DNA of 64,000 bases from Sutcliffiella horikoshii (GCF_020524325.1 NZ_JAIVKY010000009.1:1-64000); one strand, 5' to 3'; positions 27,367 to 37,613 are shown, numbered from the stretch's first letter. The notes: generated from the sequence alone by a model not told the origin. Translations and numbers: made by a program.

Positions 27367-27636
27367 ATGGCTAAGAAATCTAAAGTAGCAAAAGAAAGAA
27401 AGCGTCAGCAACTTGTTGAACAATATGCAGAGATCCGCAGAGAGCTAAAAGCAAAAGGTGATATCGAAGGTCTCCGCAAATTGCCGCGCGACTCTTCCCC
27501 TACCCGCCTGAAGAATCGTTGTGAGGTAACCGGCAGACCACGAGGCTATATCCGCAAATTCAAAATGTCCCGTATTGCATTCCGTGAGTTTGCTCATAAA
27601 GGACAGGTTCCTGGTGTGAAGAAAGCTAGTTGGTAA
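27367..27636 (+). CDS. rpsN: 30S ribosomal protein S14, zinc-independent paralogue
   Basis: An 89-aa S14 protein. It lacks the two CxxC zinc pairs of the short (61-aa) zinc-binding S14 and has a single Cys, in [16 protein letters not shown], the hallmark of the C-minus form. Such copies replace the zinc-binding S14 when zinc is scarce; in B. subtilis the equivalent (YhzA, RpsNB) is repressed by Zur. The promoter here carries a good Zur box, supporting that role. The gene lies outside any ribosomal-protein operon, as expected for the paralogue. AAAGGAGAG precedes the ATG. Confidence 0.95.
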   Translation: MAKKSKVAKERKRQQLVEQYAEIRRELKAKGDIEGLRKLPRDSSPTRLKNRCEVTGRPRGYIRKFKMSRIAFREFAHKGQVPGVKKASW

Positions 27637-27705
27637 AATAGCATCTTCCAGTGCATATTATGCATATACTACTAGAAACTCTTAACAGGGAATGAGGTGT
27701 TTTAG

Positions 27706-28053
27706 ATGAAGGAAAGCTTATATAGATACCTTATTAAATGCAGTGTGGCGGAGCTCCCTCCTGAAAAGCAGCTCTTCTACAATTTTGTTCAAGACGTGGA
27801 ATATGCTTATGAAGTACAAGCAGAAACCCCTGAGCAATACTATGATTTGCTTGTGAAACACCATCCATATGTAGAGGCTGCAAATCATTTTAATATGCCT
27901 GTTAGAACAGCCCGAAACCTCATGATTGAGATTGAGCAGAAGATAAGAAATGCCGCAAACAACAGAATGCAACAGGTATTCTGCGTTGATTACACCAAAC
28001 AAGTTTCTGCTATCGAACATTCAAATAAGCAATACTTTTTTATTGGAATGTAA
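27706..28053 (+). CDS. Small protein with HTH-like segment, unknown function
   Basis: A 115-aa protein I do not recognise. Residues 50-80 (PYVEAANHFNMPVRTARNLMIEIEQKI) look like a helix-turn-helix of sigma-region-4 type, suggesting DNA binding. Two Cys occur (12 and about 94), not in a motif. It starts 69 bp after rpsN with a GAATGAGGTG ribosome site and I see no terminator between them, so it may be co-transcribed and share Zur control. A strong terminator follows it. The sequence composition is like its neighbours. Confidence 0.7.
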   Translation: MKESLYRYLIKCSVAELPPEKQLFYNFVQDVEYAYEVQAETPEQYYDLLVKHHPYVEAANHFNMPVRTARNLMIEIEQKIRNAANNRMQQVFCVDYTKQVSAIEHSNKQYFFIGM

Positions 28054-28054
28054 C

Positions 28055-28095
28055 AAAAGCTTTCTCACAATGACGTTGTGAGAGAGCTTTTTTCA
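28055..28095 (+). terminator. Terminator after the rpsN unit
   Basis: AAAGCTTTCTCACAA pairs with TTGTGAGAGAGCTTT, followed by TTTTC. Confidence 0.9.
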
Positions 28096-28184
28096 ATTGT
28101 TTAAACTAACCAGTTGCAATCCTTCTCAGAAAGTGGCACCCTTAATAGGTCAGGAAATTTTTCGGAAACGTGTAGGTGATGACC

Positions 28185-28580
28185 ATGATTGAAGTAAAAA
28201 GTTCTCCAGTAAGTGACGGGGAATTCAATAGAGGCGTATTTGCAACAGAGGATATCAAAGAAGGGACACTGTTCCATTCCGCACCGGTAATATCCTATCC
28301 CAATGAACAGCACGAACATATTGAAAAGACGTTATTAGCAGATTATGCATTTGAATACGGCATTAATCATTCTGCCATCTTGCTCGGTTACGGCATGCTT
28401 TTCAACCATTCTTATGAGCCAAATGCAAGATATGAAATCAACTTTGATGAACATGTCTTTGACTTTTTTGCCTATAAGGATATTAAAGCCGGTGAAGAGA
28501 TTCTCATCAACTATAATGGCGATGTGGATGAAATGGATCCGCTTTGGTTCAATATGGACGAAAGTGAGAAAGAAGAATAG
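28185..28580 (+). CDS. SET-domain protein
   Basis: A 131-aa stand-alone SET domain. The diagnostic pieces are there: GVFATEDIKEGTLF near the start, FNHSYEPNARYE (the NHSxxPN pseudoknot strand) and GEEILINYNGD (the GEEL-Y strand). These enzymes transfer a methyl group from S-adenosylmethionine to a lysine, or act on a small substrate; the bacterial stand-alone forms are mostly uncharacterised. No post-SET Cys cluster is present. I start it at the ATG at 28185, six bases after GTAGGTG; the GTG and ATG just before it lie in or against that site. It ends in a terminator shared with the convergent oxidoreductase. Confidence 0.87.
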   Translation: MIEVKSSPVSDGEFNRGVFATEDIKEGTLFHSAPVISYPNEQHEHIEKTLLADYAFEYGINHSAILLGYGMLFNHSYEPNARYEINFDEHVFDFFAYKDIKAGEEILINYNGDVDEMDPLWFNMDESEKEE

Positions 28581-28582
28581 AA

Positions 28583-28620
28583 AAATGGTGTCCTAATTTT
28601 AGGGACACCATTTTTTTGTT
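28583..28620. terminator. Bidirectional terminator
   Basis: AAAAATGGTGTCC pairs with GGGACACCATTTTTTT between the SET gene and the convergent Gfo/Idh gene. Confidence 0.9.
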
Positions 28621-28627
28621 TAATTCG

Positions 28628-29638
28628 TTATTCATAGACTCGTTTCAACTCTACTCTATGGCCTTCTTCATTGGAACGACGGGCTGCATCATTTATCAAG
28701 GTGAGCAAGTATGCGTCTTGGTGGCTGATGTCGGGTTTTTTACCTGATGAGATTTCTGTGACCCATTGCATCATAGCAGATGGTGCGTTCTCAGGTAGTT
28801 CATATTCAGATGGTATATGCCAGCCTTCTTCAAGCTTTACACTTTTAATTCGGATGGTATCGTCTTCTATCATTAAGGTACCATCTGTTCCATAAACCTC
28901 TAATTGGAATGGACTACCAGAAGAAACAAACCCTGTTTCTAAGATCCCTAGTGCACCAGATTCATACTCCACAATGGCGACAGCATTATCATCTACCTCA
29001 TAATTAAACGTTTCTTTAAACCTTGCTGTTACTGCTTTTGCTTGTCCGCCTAGTCGGTTTGTCAAATATATTGGATGTGCGCCAAGATCGATGAATGCAC
29101 CGCCACCGCAAAGTTCCTTATCGTAAAAATGCTGTGGCAGCCAACCATTAGGATGCTCTTCTGTTGGAACGGATCCATTGTGTGCAACACGGCAGCGGAT
29201 GGTTGTAAGCCTCCCCAATAATCCTTTGTCCACAACTTGTTGTGTGTATAAATAATAGTCCGCTGTTAAACGAGGCAGAGAAACCATCAGTTTAACCCCG
29301 TGCCTCTCTACCTCTTCGAGAATAGCCGCTGCATCTGCTTCCGTTTCTGCAAGCACTTTTTCCGTGAAAACATGCTTGCCGTGCTTCGCAGCTTTGGTGA
29401 TGATTTCTGTATGCATGCTTGTTGGCGAAGCGACAATGACCGCATCAATCTCTGAGTTCCTAAAAATGTTGTCTAACTCTTCTTCAAAGGTGAGACCGAG
29501 CTCATCTGCCCAATCTTGGCCTCTTTCTTTTTGCTCATCCCAGACGTGTGTAAGGGTTATGTGCTCATTTTGAATCGCTTCTTCTGCATATTCTTGTGCA
29601 TGCACATGCCATTTGCTAAGTAGTGCCGTCCTAATCAT
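28628..29638 (-). CDS. Gfo/Idh/MocA family oxidoreductase
   Basis: A 336-aa NAD(P)-dependent oxidoreductase of the Gfo/Idh/MocA family, usually acting on sugars, inositols or their derivatives. The N-terminal Rossmann part shows DAVIVASPTSMHTE and the EKP-like motif reads FTEKVLAET, with Lys of the catalytic set retained. The second half has a G-G-A-x-x-D-L-G-x-H segment (GGGAFIDLGAHPI), with the His expected in the active site. I chose the ATG at 29638 after TGGAGG; an in-frame start at 29653 overlaps the site. No sugar-uptake or isomerase gene is adjacent, so the pathway is unknown. Confidence 0.9.
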   Translation of the reverse strand: MIRTALLSKWHVHAQEYAEEAIQNEHITLTHVWDEQKERGQDWADELGLTFEEELDNIFRNSEIDAVIVASPTSMHTEIITKAAKHGKHVFTEKVLAETEADAAAILEEVERHGVKLMVSLPRLTADYYLYTQQVVDKGLLGRLTTIRCRVAHNGSVPTEEHPNGWLPQHFYDKELCGGGAFIDLGAHPIYLTNRLGGQAKAVTARFKETFNYEVDDNAVAIVEYESGALGILETGFVSSGSPFQLEVYGTDGTLMIEDDTIRIKSVKLEEGWHIPSEYELPENAPSAMMQWVTEISSGKKPDISHQDAYLLTLINDAARRSNEEGHRVELKRVYE

Positions 29639-30567
29639 AAGTGATGCCTCCATTTATATAATAGTTAATAAAGTAAAAGAACAATATCTCTAACGCGACC
29701 TAAGACCTTAATCTATTGGGACGTTTTCTCGCTTTTTGTATAGCTTTGAAGTATTAGGCTTGGCCGGATCAATTCTATACTACTTTACTCTCATCTATTA
29801 CTTTTTCAACGAAATCCCTTGTCACCAAGGTCTTCATAACAGCGATGAGGACCTCTCTCCTCCTGGTTTCTCCTCACCGAGGTCTTCATAACGGCCATGA
29901 GGACCTCTCTCCTCCTGATTTCTCCTCACCGAGGTCTTCATAACGGCCATGAGGACCTCTCTCCTCCTGGTTTCTCCTCGCTGAGGTCTTCATAACGGCC
30001 ATGAGGACCTCTCTCCTCCTGGTTTCTCCTCACCGAGGTCTTCATAATGGCCATGAGGACCTCTCTCTTCCTGATTTCTTCTCGCTGAGGTCTTCATAAC
30101 AGCGATGAGGATCTCTCTCTTCCTGATTTCTTCTCGCTGAGGTCTTCATAACAGCGATGAGGACCTCTCTCCTCCTGATTTCTCCTCACCGAGGTCTTCA
30201 TAACGGCCATGAGGACCTCTCTCCTCCTGATTTCTCCTCGCTGAGGTCTTCATAACGGCCATGAGGACCTCTCTCCTCCTGGTTTCTCCTCACCGAGGTC
30301 TTCATAACGGCCATGAGGACCTCTCTCTTCCTGATTTCTTCTCGCTGAGGTCTTCATAACGGCCATGAGGACCTCTCTCCTCCTGATTTCTCCTCACTGA
30401 GGTCTTCATAATGGCCATGAGGACCTCTCTCCTCCTGATTTCTCCTCACTGAGGTCTTCATAATGGCGATCAATAATTATTCTGAAGACTATCCACAATT
30501 CGATTATTTTATTATTTACTAAACAAAAAAGACAGAGTCGCCCCTGCCTTTCAGTCTAACGACAAAA
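29639..30567. repeat. Tandem array of 52-bp palindromic units
   Basis: Thirteen units begin with AGGTCTTCA at 29828, 29880, 29932, 29984, 30036, 30088, 30140, 30192, 30244, 30296, 30348, 30400 and 30452, exactly 52 bp apart; the last is cut short. Each unit contains GAGGTCTTCAT and ATGAGGACCTC, which form an 11-bp stem with a loop of about seven bases (AACGGCC or AACAGCG), then a C/T-rich linker. No gene is seen in the flanks 29639-29827 and 30471-30567 apart from the oxidoreductase promoter and a lipoprotein terminator. Confidence 0.9.
30524..30556 (-). terminator. Weak terminator of the lipoprotein gene
   Basis: On the minus strand AGACTGA and TCTGTCT can pair with one mismatch, followed by TTTTTTGTTT. 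Confidence 0.45.
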
Positions 30568-31194
30568 TTATAGCTTTACTTTAATCTTGATATCTTCCCC
30601 AACTTTTTTGTTATTCTCATCTACAGGTGCTTTCATATTAATCTGCACCCATTCCACATCTTCGGCTTTTGTTTCTTCTAATAAGAAGAAAATAGCCCCT
30701 TGCTTCTTTTCTCCGCCAGTGAACTTTTCATTAAGTTCACCAGTGTCTTCACTCTTTGTCGTCAAACGAGAATCAGGTGCAGCGACCTCTTCCCCTGTAT
30801 TTGTCACGATACTTGCTTGGTACGCTTCAAAATTTAATGAGTTTGAAGTTTTATTTTCCACTTCCAAATCAAACTGAATATATTTGATTTCATCCTGGCC
30901 CATGTATTCTTTGAATCCGCCAGCAAGCTTACCACTCATTACGGATACTTTGTCCACATTAATGTTGAACGAGTCTGTTTCAATTGGTTTTAAGCGGTTG
31001 TTTCGAGCGTGATACGTAAAGCTACCACCCTCTGTCTCTGCCGTTTCACCAACTGGAATCAAACTTTCTTCATCTTGTCTTTCTTCTGTTTCTTCTGCAA
31101 ATCCTTCTTCATTTGCTTTCTTATCATCTGATGTGCATGCCGCAAGCACCACAACTAGTAGCCCTATTAAAAATAAAGATAGAACTTTCTTCAT
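30568..31194 (-). CDS. DUF4352-type lipoprotein
   Basis: A 208-aa secreted lipoprotein. The signal peptide ends in the lipobox LAAC (Cys20), followed by an acidic linker (about 21-45) and a single beta-sandwich domain with the alternating pattern of DUF4352 immunoprotective-fold proteins (KYIQFDLEVENKTSNSLNF). Anchored to the outer leaflet; function unknown. It is monocistronic with its own ribosome site. The 52-bp repeat array lies directly downstream. Confidence 0.83.
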   Translation of the reverse strand: MKKVLSLFLIGLLVVVLAACTSDDKKANEEGFAEETEERQDEESLIPVGETAETEGGSFTYHARNNRLKPIETDSFNINVDKVSVMSGKLAGGFKEYMGQDEIKYIQFDLEVENKTSNSLNFEAYQASIVTNTGEEVAAPDSRLTTKSEDTGELNEKFTGGEKKQGAIFFLLEETKAEDVEWVQINMKAPVDENNKKVGEDIKIKVKL

Positions 31195-31327
31195 CTTATG
31201 TTTCCCCCTTGTGTGACTGAATCTCTTTTTTGTATATATGGATGATTATACTGCATGTTTTCGCAGAATTGCTAGTATTCCGACAATATTCCCCACAAAA
31301 ATATACTTCCATTTTCAGGAACTACTC

Positions 31328-31362
31328 AAAAAAAAGAGAGCCTATCCTAGTGATAAGCCCTC
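31328..31362 (-). terminator. Terminator of odhAB
   Basis: On the minus strand GAGGGCTTATC and GATAGGCTCTC pair with wobble positions, followed by TTTTTTTT, ten bases after the odhB stop. Confidence 0.8.
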
Positions 31363-31371
31363 CCCATACTA

Positions 31372-32649
31372 TCAACCTTCCAACAATAAGTCTTCCGGAT
31401 CTTCAAGCAATTGCTTTACTCTTACCAAGAACTGTACCGCATCTTTTCCGTCGACAATACGGTGGTCATAAGATAATGCGATGTACATCATTGGTCTTAC
31501 TTCTACTGTATCGTTATCATCTACAACGACTGGTCGGCGTTGGATTGTGTGCATTCCAAGGATACCAACTTGTGGTGTGTTCAAAATTGGAGTGGAATAC
31601 AGAGAACCAAAGATTCCACCGTTTGTAATCGTAAACGTTCCACCTTGAAGATCTTTTAGTCCTAAAGAGTTGTCACGAGCCTTTTTGCCAAGGTCACCGA
31701 TTTCTTTTTCAATACCGGCAAAGCTTAGTTTGTCTGCGTCACGTACAACTGGCACGACTAAACCTTCTTCTGTTGATACAGCAACTCCGATGTCATAAAA
31801 CTTCTTCAACAGGATTTCGTCGCCTTGGATTTCCGCATTTAATAATGGGAAAGATTTAAGCGCGCCGATTACCGCTTTTGTGAAGAAGGACATGAACCCA
31901 AGTTTAACGCCATTCTTTTTGAAGAAAGCATCTTTGCGACGGTTACGAACATCCATTACTGCCGTCATATCCACTTCGTTAAACGTTGTTAACATTGCTG
32001 CTGTATGCTGTGCTTCTACTAAACGTTTTGCGATGGTTTGACGTCTTCTGCTCATTTTGATGCGTTCTACGCGAGCATCATCCTGAGTTGGTGCTGCTAC
32101 AGCTGGTTTAGATGGTGCAGCTGCCGGTTTGGATGTGGCTTCAGCCTTTGGTGCATTTTTAGCTTGGCTGTGTGCTTCCACATCTTCTACACGAACGCGT
32201 CCCATTGGATCACGGAAGGAAACTTCATCAAGATCGATGCCAAGCTCTCTTGCTTTTTTACGTGCTGCGGGAGAAGCAACTGTTCTTGACTTGCTTACTT
32301 TTTTCTCTTCCGCAACTGGAGCTGGTGTAGCTTCTTTAGCAGGCTCAGCTTTAGGAGCCTCTTCTGCTTTCGGTGCTTCCTCTTTTGGAGCCGCTTCCGT
32401 AGCTGCGCTAGTGCCTTCTTCTCCAAGCTTCGCAATGACTTGTCCAACAACAACATTGTCCCCTGGTTCAGCTAAAAGCTCTTGGATTACCCCACTGAAG
32501 TCACTTTTAATTTCTACGTTTACCTTATCTGTTTCAAGCTCTGCAATTGTTTCTCCCTTTTCAATCGCGTCACCTGTTTTTACTGTCCATTCTGCAATCG
32601 TACCTTCTGTAATTGATTCTGCTAGTTCTGGCACTTTAATTTCGATCAT
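31372..32649 (-). CDS. odhB: Dihydrolipoamide succinyltransferase (E2 of 2-oxoglutarate dehydrogenase)
   Basis: A 425-aa E2 subunit that transfers succinyl groups from lipoamide to CoA in the TCA cycle. Domains in order: lipoyl domain 1-77 with the modified lysine in [11 protein letters not shown]; an Ala/Glu/Pro/Lys-rich flexible linker; the E3-binding domain ([18 protein letters not shown]); and the catalytic domain with [13 protein letters not shown] near the C-terminus. The ATG overlaps the odhA stop (ATGA) and has GGAGGGG upstream; the in-frame start at 32703 lies inside odhA. The E3 gene is elsewhere, as in B. subtilis where it is shared with pyruvate dehydrogenase. Confidence 0.97.
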   Translation of the reverse strand: MIEIKVPELAESITEGTIAEWTVKTGDAIEKGETIAELETDKVNVEIKSDFSGVIQELLAEPGDNVVVGQVIAKLGEEGTSAATEAAPKEEAPKAEEAPKAEPAKEATPAPVAEEKKVSKSRTVASPAARKKARELGIDLDEVSFRDPMGRVRVEDVEAHSQAKNAPKAEATSKPAAAPSKPAVAAPTQDDARVERIKMSRRRQTIAKRLVEAQHTAAMLTTFNEVDMTAVMDVRNRRKDAFFKKNGVKLGFMSFFTKAVIGALKSFPLLNAEIQGDEILLKKFYDIGVAVSTEEGLVVPVVRDADKLSFAGIEKEIGDLGKKARDNSLGLKDLQGGTFTITNGGIFGSLYSTPILNTPQVGILGMHTIQRRPVVVDDNDTVEVRPMMYIALSYDHRIVDGKDAVQFLVRVKQLLEDPEDLLLEG

Positions 32650-35522
32650 TTGTTTTCCCCTCCAAGCCCTTTGTGTACGTTCACTGTATCTTCCACGATC
32701 CATGCTTGTTCTTGTTTATGAATATGCGGCTCACCTGTTGCAGGACTTGAGCGTTTCGGACGCCCGATGTAGTCCACTGCAATGCCGTCTGTTGCAATTT
32801 CATGAAGATTTGCTTTCACAACCGGCCATGCTCCCATGTTCTTCGGTTCTTCCTGAACCCAAACAATTTCTTCTAGGTTAGGGAATTGTGCAGCAAGCTC
32901 TTCCACTTCCTTATGAGGGAATGGGTATAACTGCTCCACGCGTGCAATGTGAAGGGATTCTACTTCTTCGCTGCCCATCTCATCTACTTTGGAAGCCAGA
33001 TCAATCGCCACTTTACCTGTACATAATGCCAAACGTTTTACTTTATCTTTGTTATGTCCCGTACGCTTTTCTTCTACCAACAGCTTGAAGCTTCCTTCTG
33101 TCAACTCAGACACATCGGAAACAGTCATGGCGTTACGCAATAAGCTCTTCGGCGTCATAACGATAAGCGGTCTTGCATCTTCTTTTGTTGTCAGCTTCGC
33201 CTGTCTTCTTAAAAGATGGAAGTACTGTGCAGCACTCGTCACGTTCGCCACAATCCAGTTGTTCTCTGCAGCAGAGTTCAAGAAACGCTCTACGCGGCCG
33301 CTGGAATGCTCAGGTCCTTGTCCTTCATAACCATGGGGCAGTAGCATAACTAGGCTTGATTTTTGGCCCCACTTCGCTCTTCCGGATGCGATGAACTGGT
33401 CAATGATTACTTGTGCTACGTTTACGAAATCCCCAAACTGTGCTTCCCAAATAACAAGGGATTCTGGCGATTGTACGCTGTATCCATAATCAAAACCAAG
33501 AACTGCCGTCTCCGATAAAGGACTGTTGTAAAGGGAAAGAGACGCTTTTGCTTCCGGTAATTCATGCAACGGAATGAAGCGCTCGCCCGTTTTGTTGTCA
33601 TGCAACACAAGATGACGATGTGAGAACGTTCCGCGCTCACTATCTTGACCTGTAAGGCGAATTGGCGTGCCATCAGCAAGAATTGATGCAAACGCAAGTG
33701 TCTCCCCTAAGGACCAGTCCACTTTGTTGTCATTAGCAAGCAGGCTTTCACGCTTTTTCAAAATACGGCCAAGTTTCGGGTAAACAGTAAAAGTTTCCGG
33801 GAACTTCACCAGGTTACTGTTGATGGATTTCAATAAGTCTTCCGGCACTGCCGTTTCCAGCTCAGGAACCTGATCACTAATAGGTTTTGGCACCTGCTTA
33901 ATTTTCACATTGCCTTCGTCCTCTTTACGAAGCTCATCGAAAATACCTTGCAGCTTCTGCATGAATTCCGTTTTCTTGCCAGTAAATTCTTCTTCTGAAA
34001 GGATGCCTCTGTTCACAAGCTCTTTTCCGTACTTTTCAGCAATAACCGGATGATTGTTAATTTTTTCATATAAAAGTGGTTGTGTCACATTGGCATCATC
34101 CATTTCGTTATGACCGAAACGACGGTAACCAATTAGATCAATCACGAAATCTTTCTTAAACTTCTTGCGGTATTCGTATGCAAATACCATAACAGCCAAA
34201 CAGCTTTCCGGATCGTCAGCATTCACATGGATGACCGGGATTTCATATCCTTTTGCAAGGTCACTTGCATACTTCGTTGAACGGGAATCACCATAGTTTG
34301 TTGTGAATCCAAGCAGGTTGTTTGCGATGATATGAATCGTACCACCTGTTGCGTACCCTTTTAATTTTGTCAGGTTCAACGTTTCAGCAACCACCCCTTC
34401 ACCAGGGAATGCTGCATCTCCGTGTACAAGGACACTGAAGGATGACTGCTTGTTCTGTTTTGGATAGCCTTTTTCTGATCGGTCTTCCTGGGAAGCACGC
34501 GCCACCCCTTGGACGACAGGATTAACAAATTCTAAGTGACTCGGGTTGTGAGCAAGATTGATGCGCACTACTTGTTCCTTTTCACCAGTTACTTGACGGT
34601 CAGCACCCATATGATACTTTACATCCCCAGACCAGCCAAAGTTGATTCCGCGGGAACCTTCAGAAGGAACAAGTTCCTTGTTCGGAGAGTGGTGGAATTC
34701 AGAGAAAATCAGCTCATATGGCTTGCCAAGAACATGCGCAAGTACATTTAGACGACCGCGGTGCGCCATCCCGATGCTGATATTCTTTGTTCCATCTTCA
34801 CAGCCGGACTGAATCAGCTTGTCGAACATCGGTACAAGCATGTCCAACCCTTCGATGGAGAAACGCTTCTGGCCAACGAATGTTTTATGTAAAAACTTTT
34901 CGAAGCCATCAACTGAAATTAATCTTTCAAGTAATTCAACTCGTTGTTCTTTAGTGAACGGTCGCTCAATTCTTGTATTCTCAATATACGAGTTTAGCCA
35001 CGTTTGCTCTTCCTCATCATGGATATGACCAAACTCATACGCAATTGTTCCTGTATAAATACGCTTAAGGTGCTCGTAAGCCTCCCAAGCATTCGAAATC
35101 GCCTCAGGTGCAGCTTCCCACACAAGGTCAATTGGTATTTGCACAAGATCCTGTTTGCTTAATCCGTATGTTTCTACATCAAGAAATCCAACATCATCTT
35201 GTGGCTCCTTGTGGAGGGGATTAATATTAGCCGCAAGATGTCCAAGCTCACGAATATTACGCAGAAGCTTGTTTGCGGAGATTACTTTTTTGATCGCCAT
35301 TTGTGGTGCAGTTTGAAGGCTGGTTGCCCCGCTAGCTGCATCATTGTTAGAAATGGAAATGGAATCCATTCCAGGCGGTGGACCTAGTTCCTCAAAAAGC
35401 GCACGAATAGATCCGTCTACTGATTCCGGATCTTGTTGGTACTTTTCATACATGTCATACACATAACCCATATTCGGGCCATAAAAGCGCTCCCAAATTT
35501 GTTCAACTTCTACCTTACTCAT
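32646..35522 (-). CDS. odhA: 2-oxoglutarate dehydrogenase E1
   Basis: A 958-aa thiamine-diphosphate-dependent decarboxylase, the first component of the 2-oxoglutarate dehydrogenase complex. It begins with the E2-binding opening found in this family ([23 protein letters not shown]). Thiamine-binding features include [25 protein letters not shown] and the later [10 protein letters not shown]; the transketolase-like pyrimidine domain carries ERGTFSHRH. Length is close to B. subtilis OdhA (about 944 aa). It is the first gene of the odhAB operon, with a 5' leader of about 120 bp and a candidate CcpA site. Confidence 0.97.
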   Translation of the reverse strand: MSKVEVEQIWERFYGPNMGYVYDMYEKYQQDPESVDGSIRALFEELGPPPGMDSISISNNDAASGATSLQTAPQMAIKKVISANKLLRNIRELGHLAANINPLHKEPQDDVGFLDVETYGLSKQDLVQIPIDLVWEAAPEAISNAWEAYEHLKRIYTGTIAYEFGHIHDEEEQTWLNSYIENTRIERPFTKEQRVELLERLISVDGFEKFLHKTFVGQKRFSIEGLDMLVPMFDKLIQSGCEDGTKNISIGMAHRGRLNVLAHVLGKPYELIFSEFHHSPNKELVPSEGSRGINFGWSGDVKYHMGADRQVTGEKEQVVRINLAHNPSHLEFVNPVVQGVARASQEDRSEKGYPKQNKQSSFSVLVHGDAAFPGEGVVAETLNLTKLKGYATGGTIHIIANNLLGFTTNYGDSRSTKYASDLAKGYEIPVIHVNADDPESCLAVMVFAYEYRKKFKKDFVIDLIGYRRFGHNEMDDANVTQPLLYEKINNHPVIAEKYGKELVNRGILSEEEFTGKKTEFMQKLQGIFDELRKEDEGNVKIKQVPKPISDQVPELETAVPEDLLKSINSNLVKFPETFTVYPKLGRILKKRESLLANDNKVDWSLGETLAFASILADGTPIRLTGQDSERGTFSHRHLVLHDNKTGERFIPLHELPEAKASLSLYNSPLSETAVLGFDYGYSVQSPESLVIWEAQFGDFVNVAQVIIDQFIASGRAKWGQKSSLVMLLPHGYEGQGPEHSSGRVERFLNSAAENNWIVANVTSAAQYFHLLRRQAKLTTKEDARPLIVMTPKSLLRNAMTVSDVSELTEGSFKLLVEEKRTGHNKDKVKRLALCTGKVAIDLASKVDEMGSEEVESLHIARVEQLYPFPHKEVEELAAQFPNLEEIVWVQEEPKNMGAWPVVKANLHEIATDGIAVDYIGRPKRSSPATGEPHIHKQEQAWIVEDTVNVHKGLGGENK

Positions 35523-35652
35523 TATTACATGCCCCCATCTTAGGCTGTGACGTTTTTAAAATGCCTCTGAAATAGTTACTATATAAAGGTTTCAGGTACT
35601 TAATTGACTCATTTACAAATCCTATACCCTCACCTATTACTTTCACACCTAA

Positions 35653-35695
35653 ATTATACAGAAAAAACTTTCTATTTACCATAAAAACGTTTTCA
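35653..35695 (-). promoter_or_regulatory. odhAB promoter with candidate cre site
   Basis: A minus-strand TATAAT lies at 35653-35658. Upstream, covering the -35 area, is TGAAAACGTTTTTA (35682-35695), which fits the CcpA consensus TGWNANCGNTNWCA at all but one position. Carbon catabolite repression of odhAB would be consistent with B. subtilis. Confidence 0.65.
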
Positions 35696-35848
35696 TATTT
35701 TGGACAAATTTTCTTTTCTATTGGAAATAAAGGTTTTTTCAGAATATTATAAATAAACAAAGGAGTATTTGGGGTTCGGGTGAGGTTGAAAATATTATAG
35801 TGGGTGAGAGCTATTCCTATTTGGATGCAGGGCTAGAATAAGCAAACG

Positions 35849-35870
35849 GCCTGCCTAAAACCTAGGCAGA
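35849..35870 (-). terminator. Possible terminator of the BCCT gene
   Basis: CTGCCTA and TAGGCAG form a short stem just past the stop codon; the T-tract on the minus strand is imperfect. Confidence 0.55.
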
Positions 35871-35878
35871 CCTAACTA

Positions 35879-37390
35879 CTAACTTGCTTTTTTAACTGCT
35901 TTATCTTTACCTTTTTCAAGCTTCCATTCTTTGTCCAGCTCTTTTAACAAACCATAGCACATAACCAAAATGATGAAAGTTAACGGCAAGGCACTAACTA
36001 TAATTGCGGTCTGTAAACCAGCCAACCCACCTGATGCCATCAGCACTAATGTTGCTGCGACTAAAATGATTCCCCAAACAATTTTCACGTTGTTTGGAGG
36101 ATTTAATTTCCCTCCAGTTGTCTGCATTCCTAAGACAAAGGTAGCTGAATCAGCAGAAGTAACAAAGAATGTAGTGATTAACATAACAGTCAATAAGGAT
36201 AAAAACGCACCTAAAGGCAATTGTTCATACACATAAAAGAGTGCGGTCTCAAGGCTTTGATCTGACACGTTCAGACCTTGTACAAATTCTAGATGTATCC
36301 CTGTTCCTCCGAAGACTGTAAACCAAAGCGCACAAACCAAGCTTGGAACAAGTAGAACGGCGATTGTAAACTCCCTGATTGTTCTCCCCTTGGATACACG
36401 TGCAATGAACATACCAACAAAAGGTGTCCAAGATATCCACCAAGCCCAGTAGAATACGGTCCATCCCTGTGTCCATGCAGCTTCTGTGGCATCAAAAGGT
36501 GACAGGCGCAAGCCCATCAATGCTACATTCTGTACATAGCTTCCTAGTGTAGTAGTAAACATATTTAATAGGAAAAGTGTTGGCCCAAGAATAAGTAACG
36601 CAAAGAACAAAATAACAGCAAGTGACATATTAATGTTACTTAAGTATTTGATACCCTTTGAAATTCCTGTAGTTGCTGAAACGATGAAAAGTACGGTAAT
36701 CACAGCCATAATAATGAACTGTACAGTGAAATTATTCGGAATACCTACTAAATACTCCAGCCCAGCATTGATTTGTTGCGATCCTAATCCCAATGATGCC
36801 GCTACACCGAACAATGTAGCAAATACCGCAACAACATCAACCGTTGTTCCAATAGGTCCTTTCACCTTTTCACCAAGTACAGGACGAAGTGTAGCACTCA
36901 TCAACCCTGGTGCGTTGTTTTTGAATTTCTGATAAGCAAGTGCCATCGCTACTATTGCGTAAATGGCCCATGCATGAAGACCCCAATGCAACCACGTATA
37001 TCTCATACCTAGTATGGCAGACTGCTCTGTGCTTCCTTCACCAAGTGGTGGAGAAGCAAAGTGAGAGATTGGCTCTGATACGCCATAGAAAAGTAATCCT
37101 ATTCCCATTCCCGCTGAAAAAAGCATCGCAAACCATGTTGCTCGATTGTATTCAGGCTTATCATCTTTTTTTCCGAGTTTAATTTTTCCGTATTTACTGA
37201 AGATCATGAAGGCGGCAAATAAGAGGAAGAACGTGGCAACTAATTGATAGAACCAACCAAACGTTTCCAAAACAAAATCTTGCGCAATTCCCATCGCATT
37301 TCCAAGCTGATCTGGAATCAAAACCCCTACTAATACAAATAATGCGGCAATCCCTACCGAAATTTTAAAAACTGACCTGTCCATAAGCAT
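35879..37390 (-). CDS. BCCT family betaine/choline/carnitine transporter
   Basis: A 503-aa membrane protein of the BCCT family, expected to import glycine betaine or a related compatible solute with sodium. About twelve helices are visible, with the family landmarks GMGIGLLFYGVSEPISHF, HWGLHAWAIYA and the substrate-binding box FYWAWWISWTPFVGMFIARVS, whose tryptophans form the aromatic cage for the trimethylammonium group. OpuD of B. subtilis is the closest type by length. I chose the ATG at 37390 because AAAAAGGG is correctly spaced for it; the ATG at 37396 overlaps the site and 37384 is also possible. Confidence 0.93.
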   Translation of the reverse strand: MLMDRSVFKISVGIAALFVLVGVLIPDQLGNAMGIAQDFVLETFGWFYQLVATFFLLFAAFMIFSKYGKIKLGKKDDKPEYNRATWFAMLFSAGMGIGLLFYGVSEPISHFASPPLGEGSTEQSAILGMRYTWLHWGLHAWAIYAIVAMALAYQKFKNNAPGLMSATLRPVLGEKVKGPIGTTVDVVAVFATLFGVAASLGLGSQQINAGLEYLVGIPNNFTVQFIIMAVITVLFIVSATTGISKGIKYLSNINMSLAVILFFALLILGPTLFLLNMFTTTLGSYVQNVALMGLRLSPFDATEAAWTQGWTVFYWAWWISWTPFVGMFIARVSKGRTIREFTIAVLLVPSLVCALWFTVFGGTGIHLEFVQGLNVSDQSLETALFYVYEQLPLGAFLSLLTVMLITTFFVTSADSATFVLGMQTTGGKLNPPNNVKIVWGIILVAATLVLMASGGLAGLQTAIIVSALPLTFIILVMCYGLLKELDKEWKLEKGKDKAVKKAS

Positions 37391-37613
37391 CAACATCCCT
37401 TTTTCACAATTTTTTATTCTATTCCCTGCAATGCCTATTAATTAAACCATATTACTAATAAATTAGAAAAAGGGAGGAGGAATGATATTCCAGTAAATTC
37501 ACCAATATATTCCTCCATGGCTCATTCACCTTTCGTAGAGGGAGAATTGCGACCGAATAGTTAAAGATGCTTCTGTTTGCGAACTTTACTATAGTAGAGA
37601 AAGGGTGTCATCC

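Larger units (their letters stand above)
35523..35878. other. Intergenic region between the BCCT gene and odhA
   Basis: This 356-bp spacer carries the odhA promoter with its candidate cre site and the BCCT terminator. The stretch 35700-35845 shows nothing else I can support. Confidence 0.6.

Noticed and set aside
29828-30470. Regular repeats that resemble a CRISPR array
   Set aside because: The segments between the palindromes are conserved from unit to unit, the period is 52 bp throughout, and no cas gene is adjacent. It is a tandem repeat.
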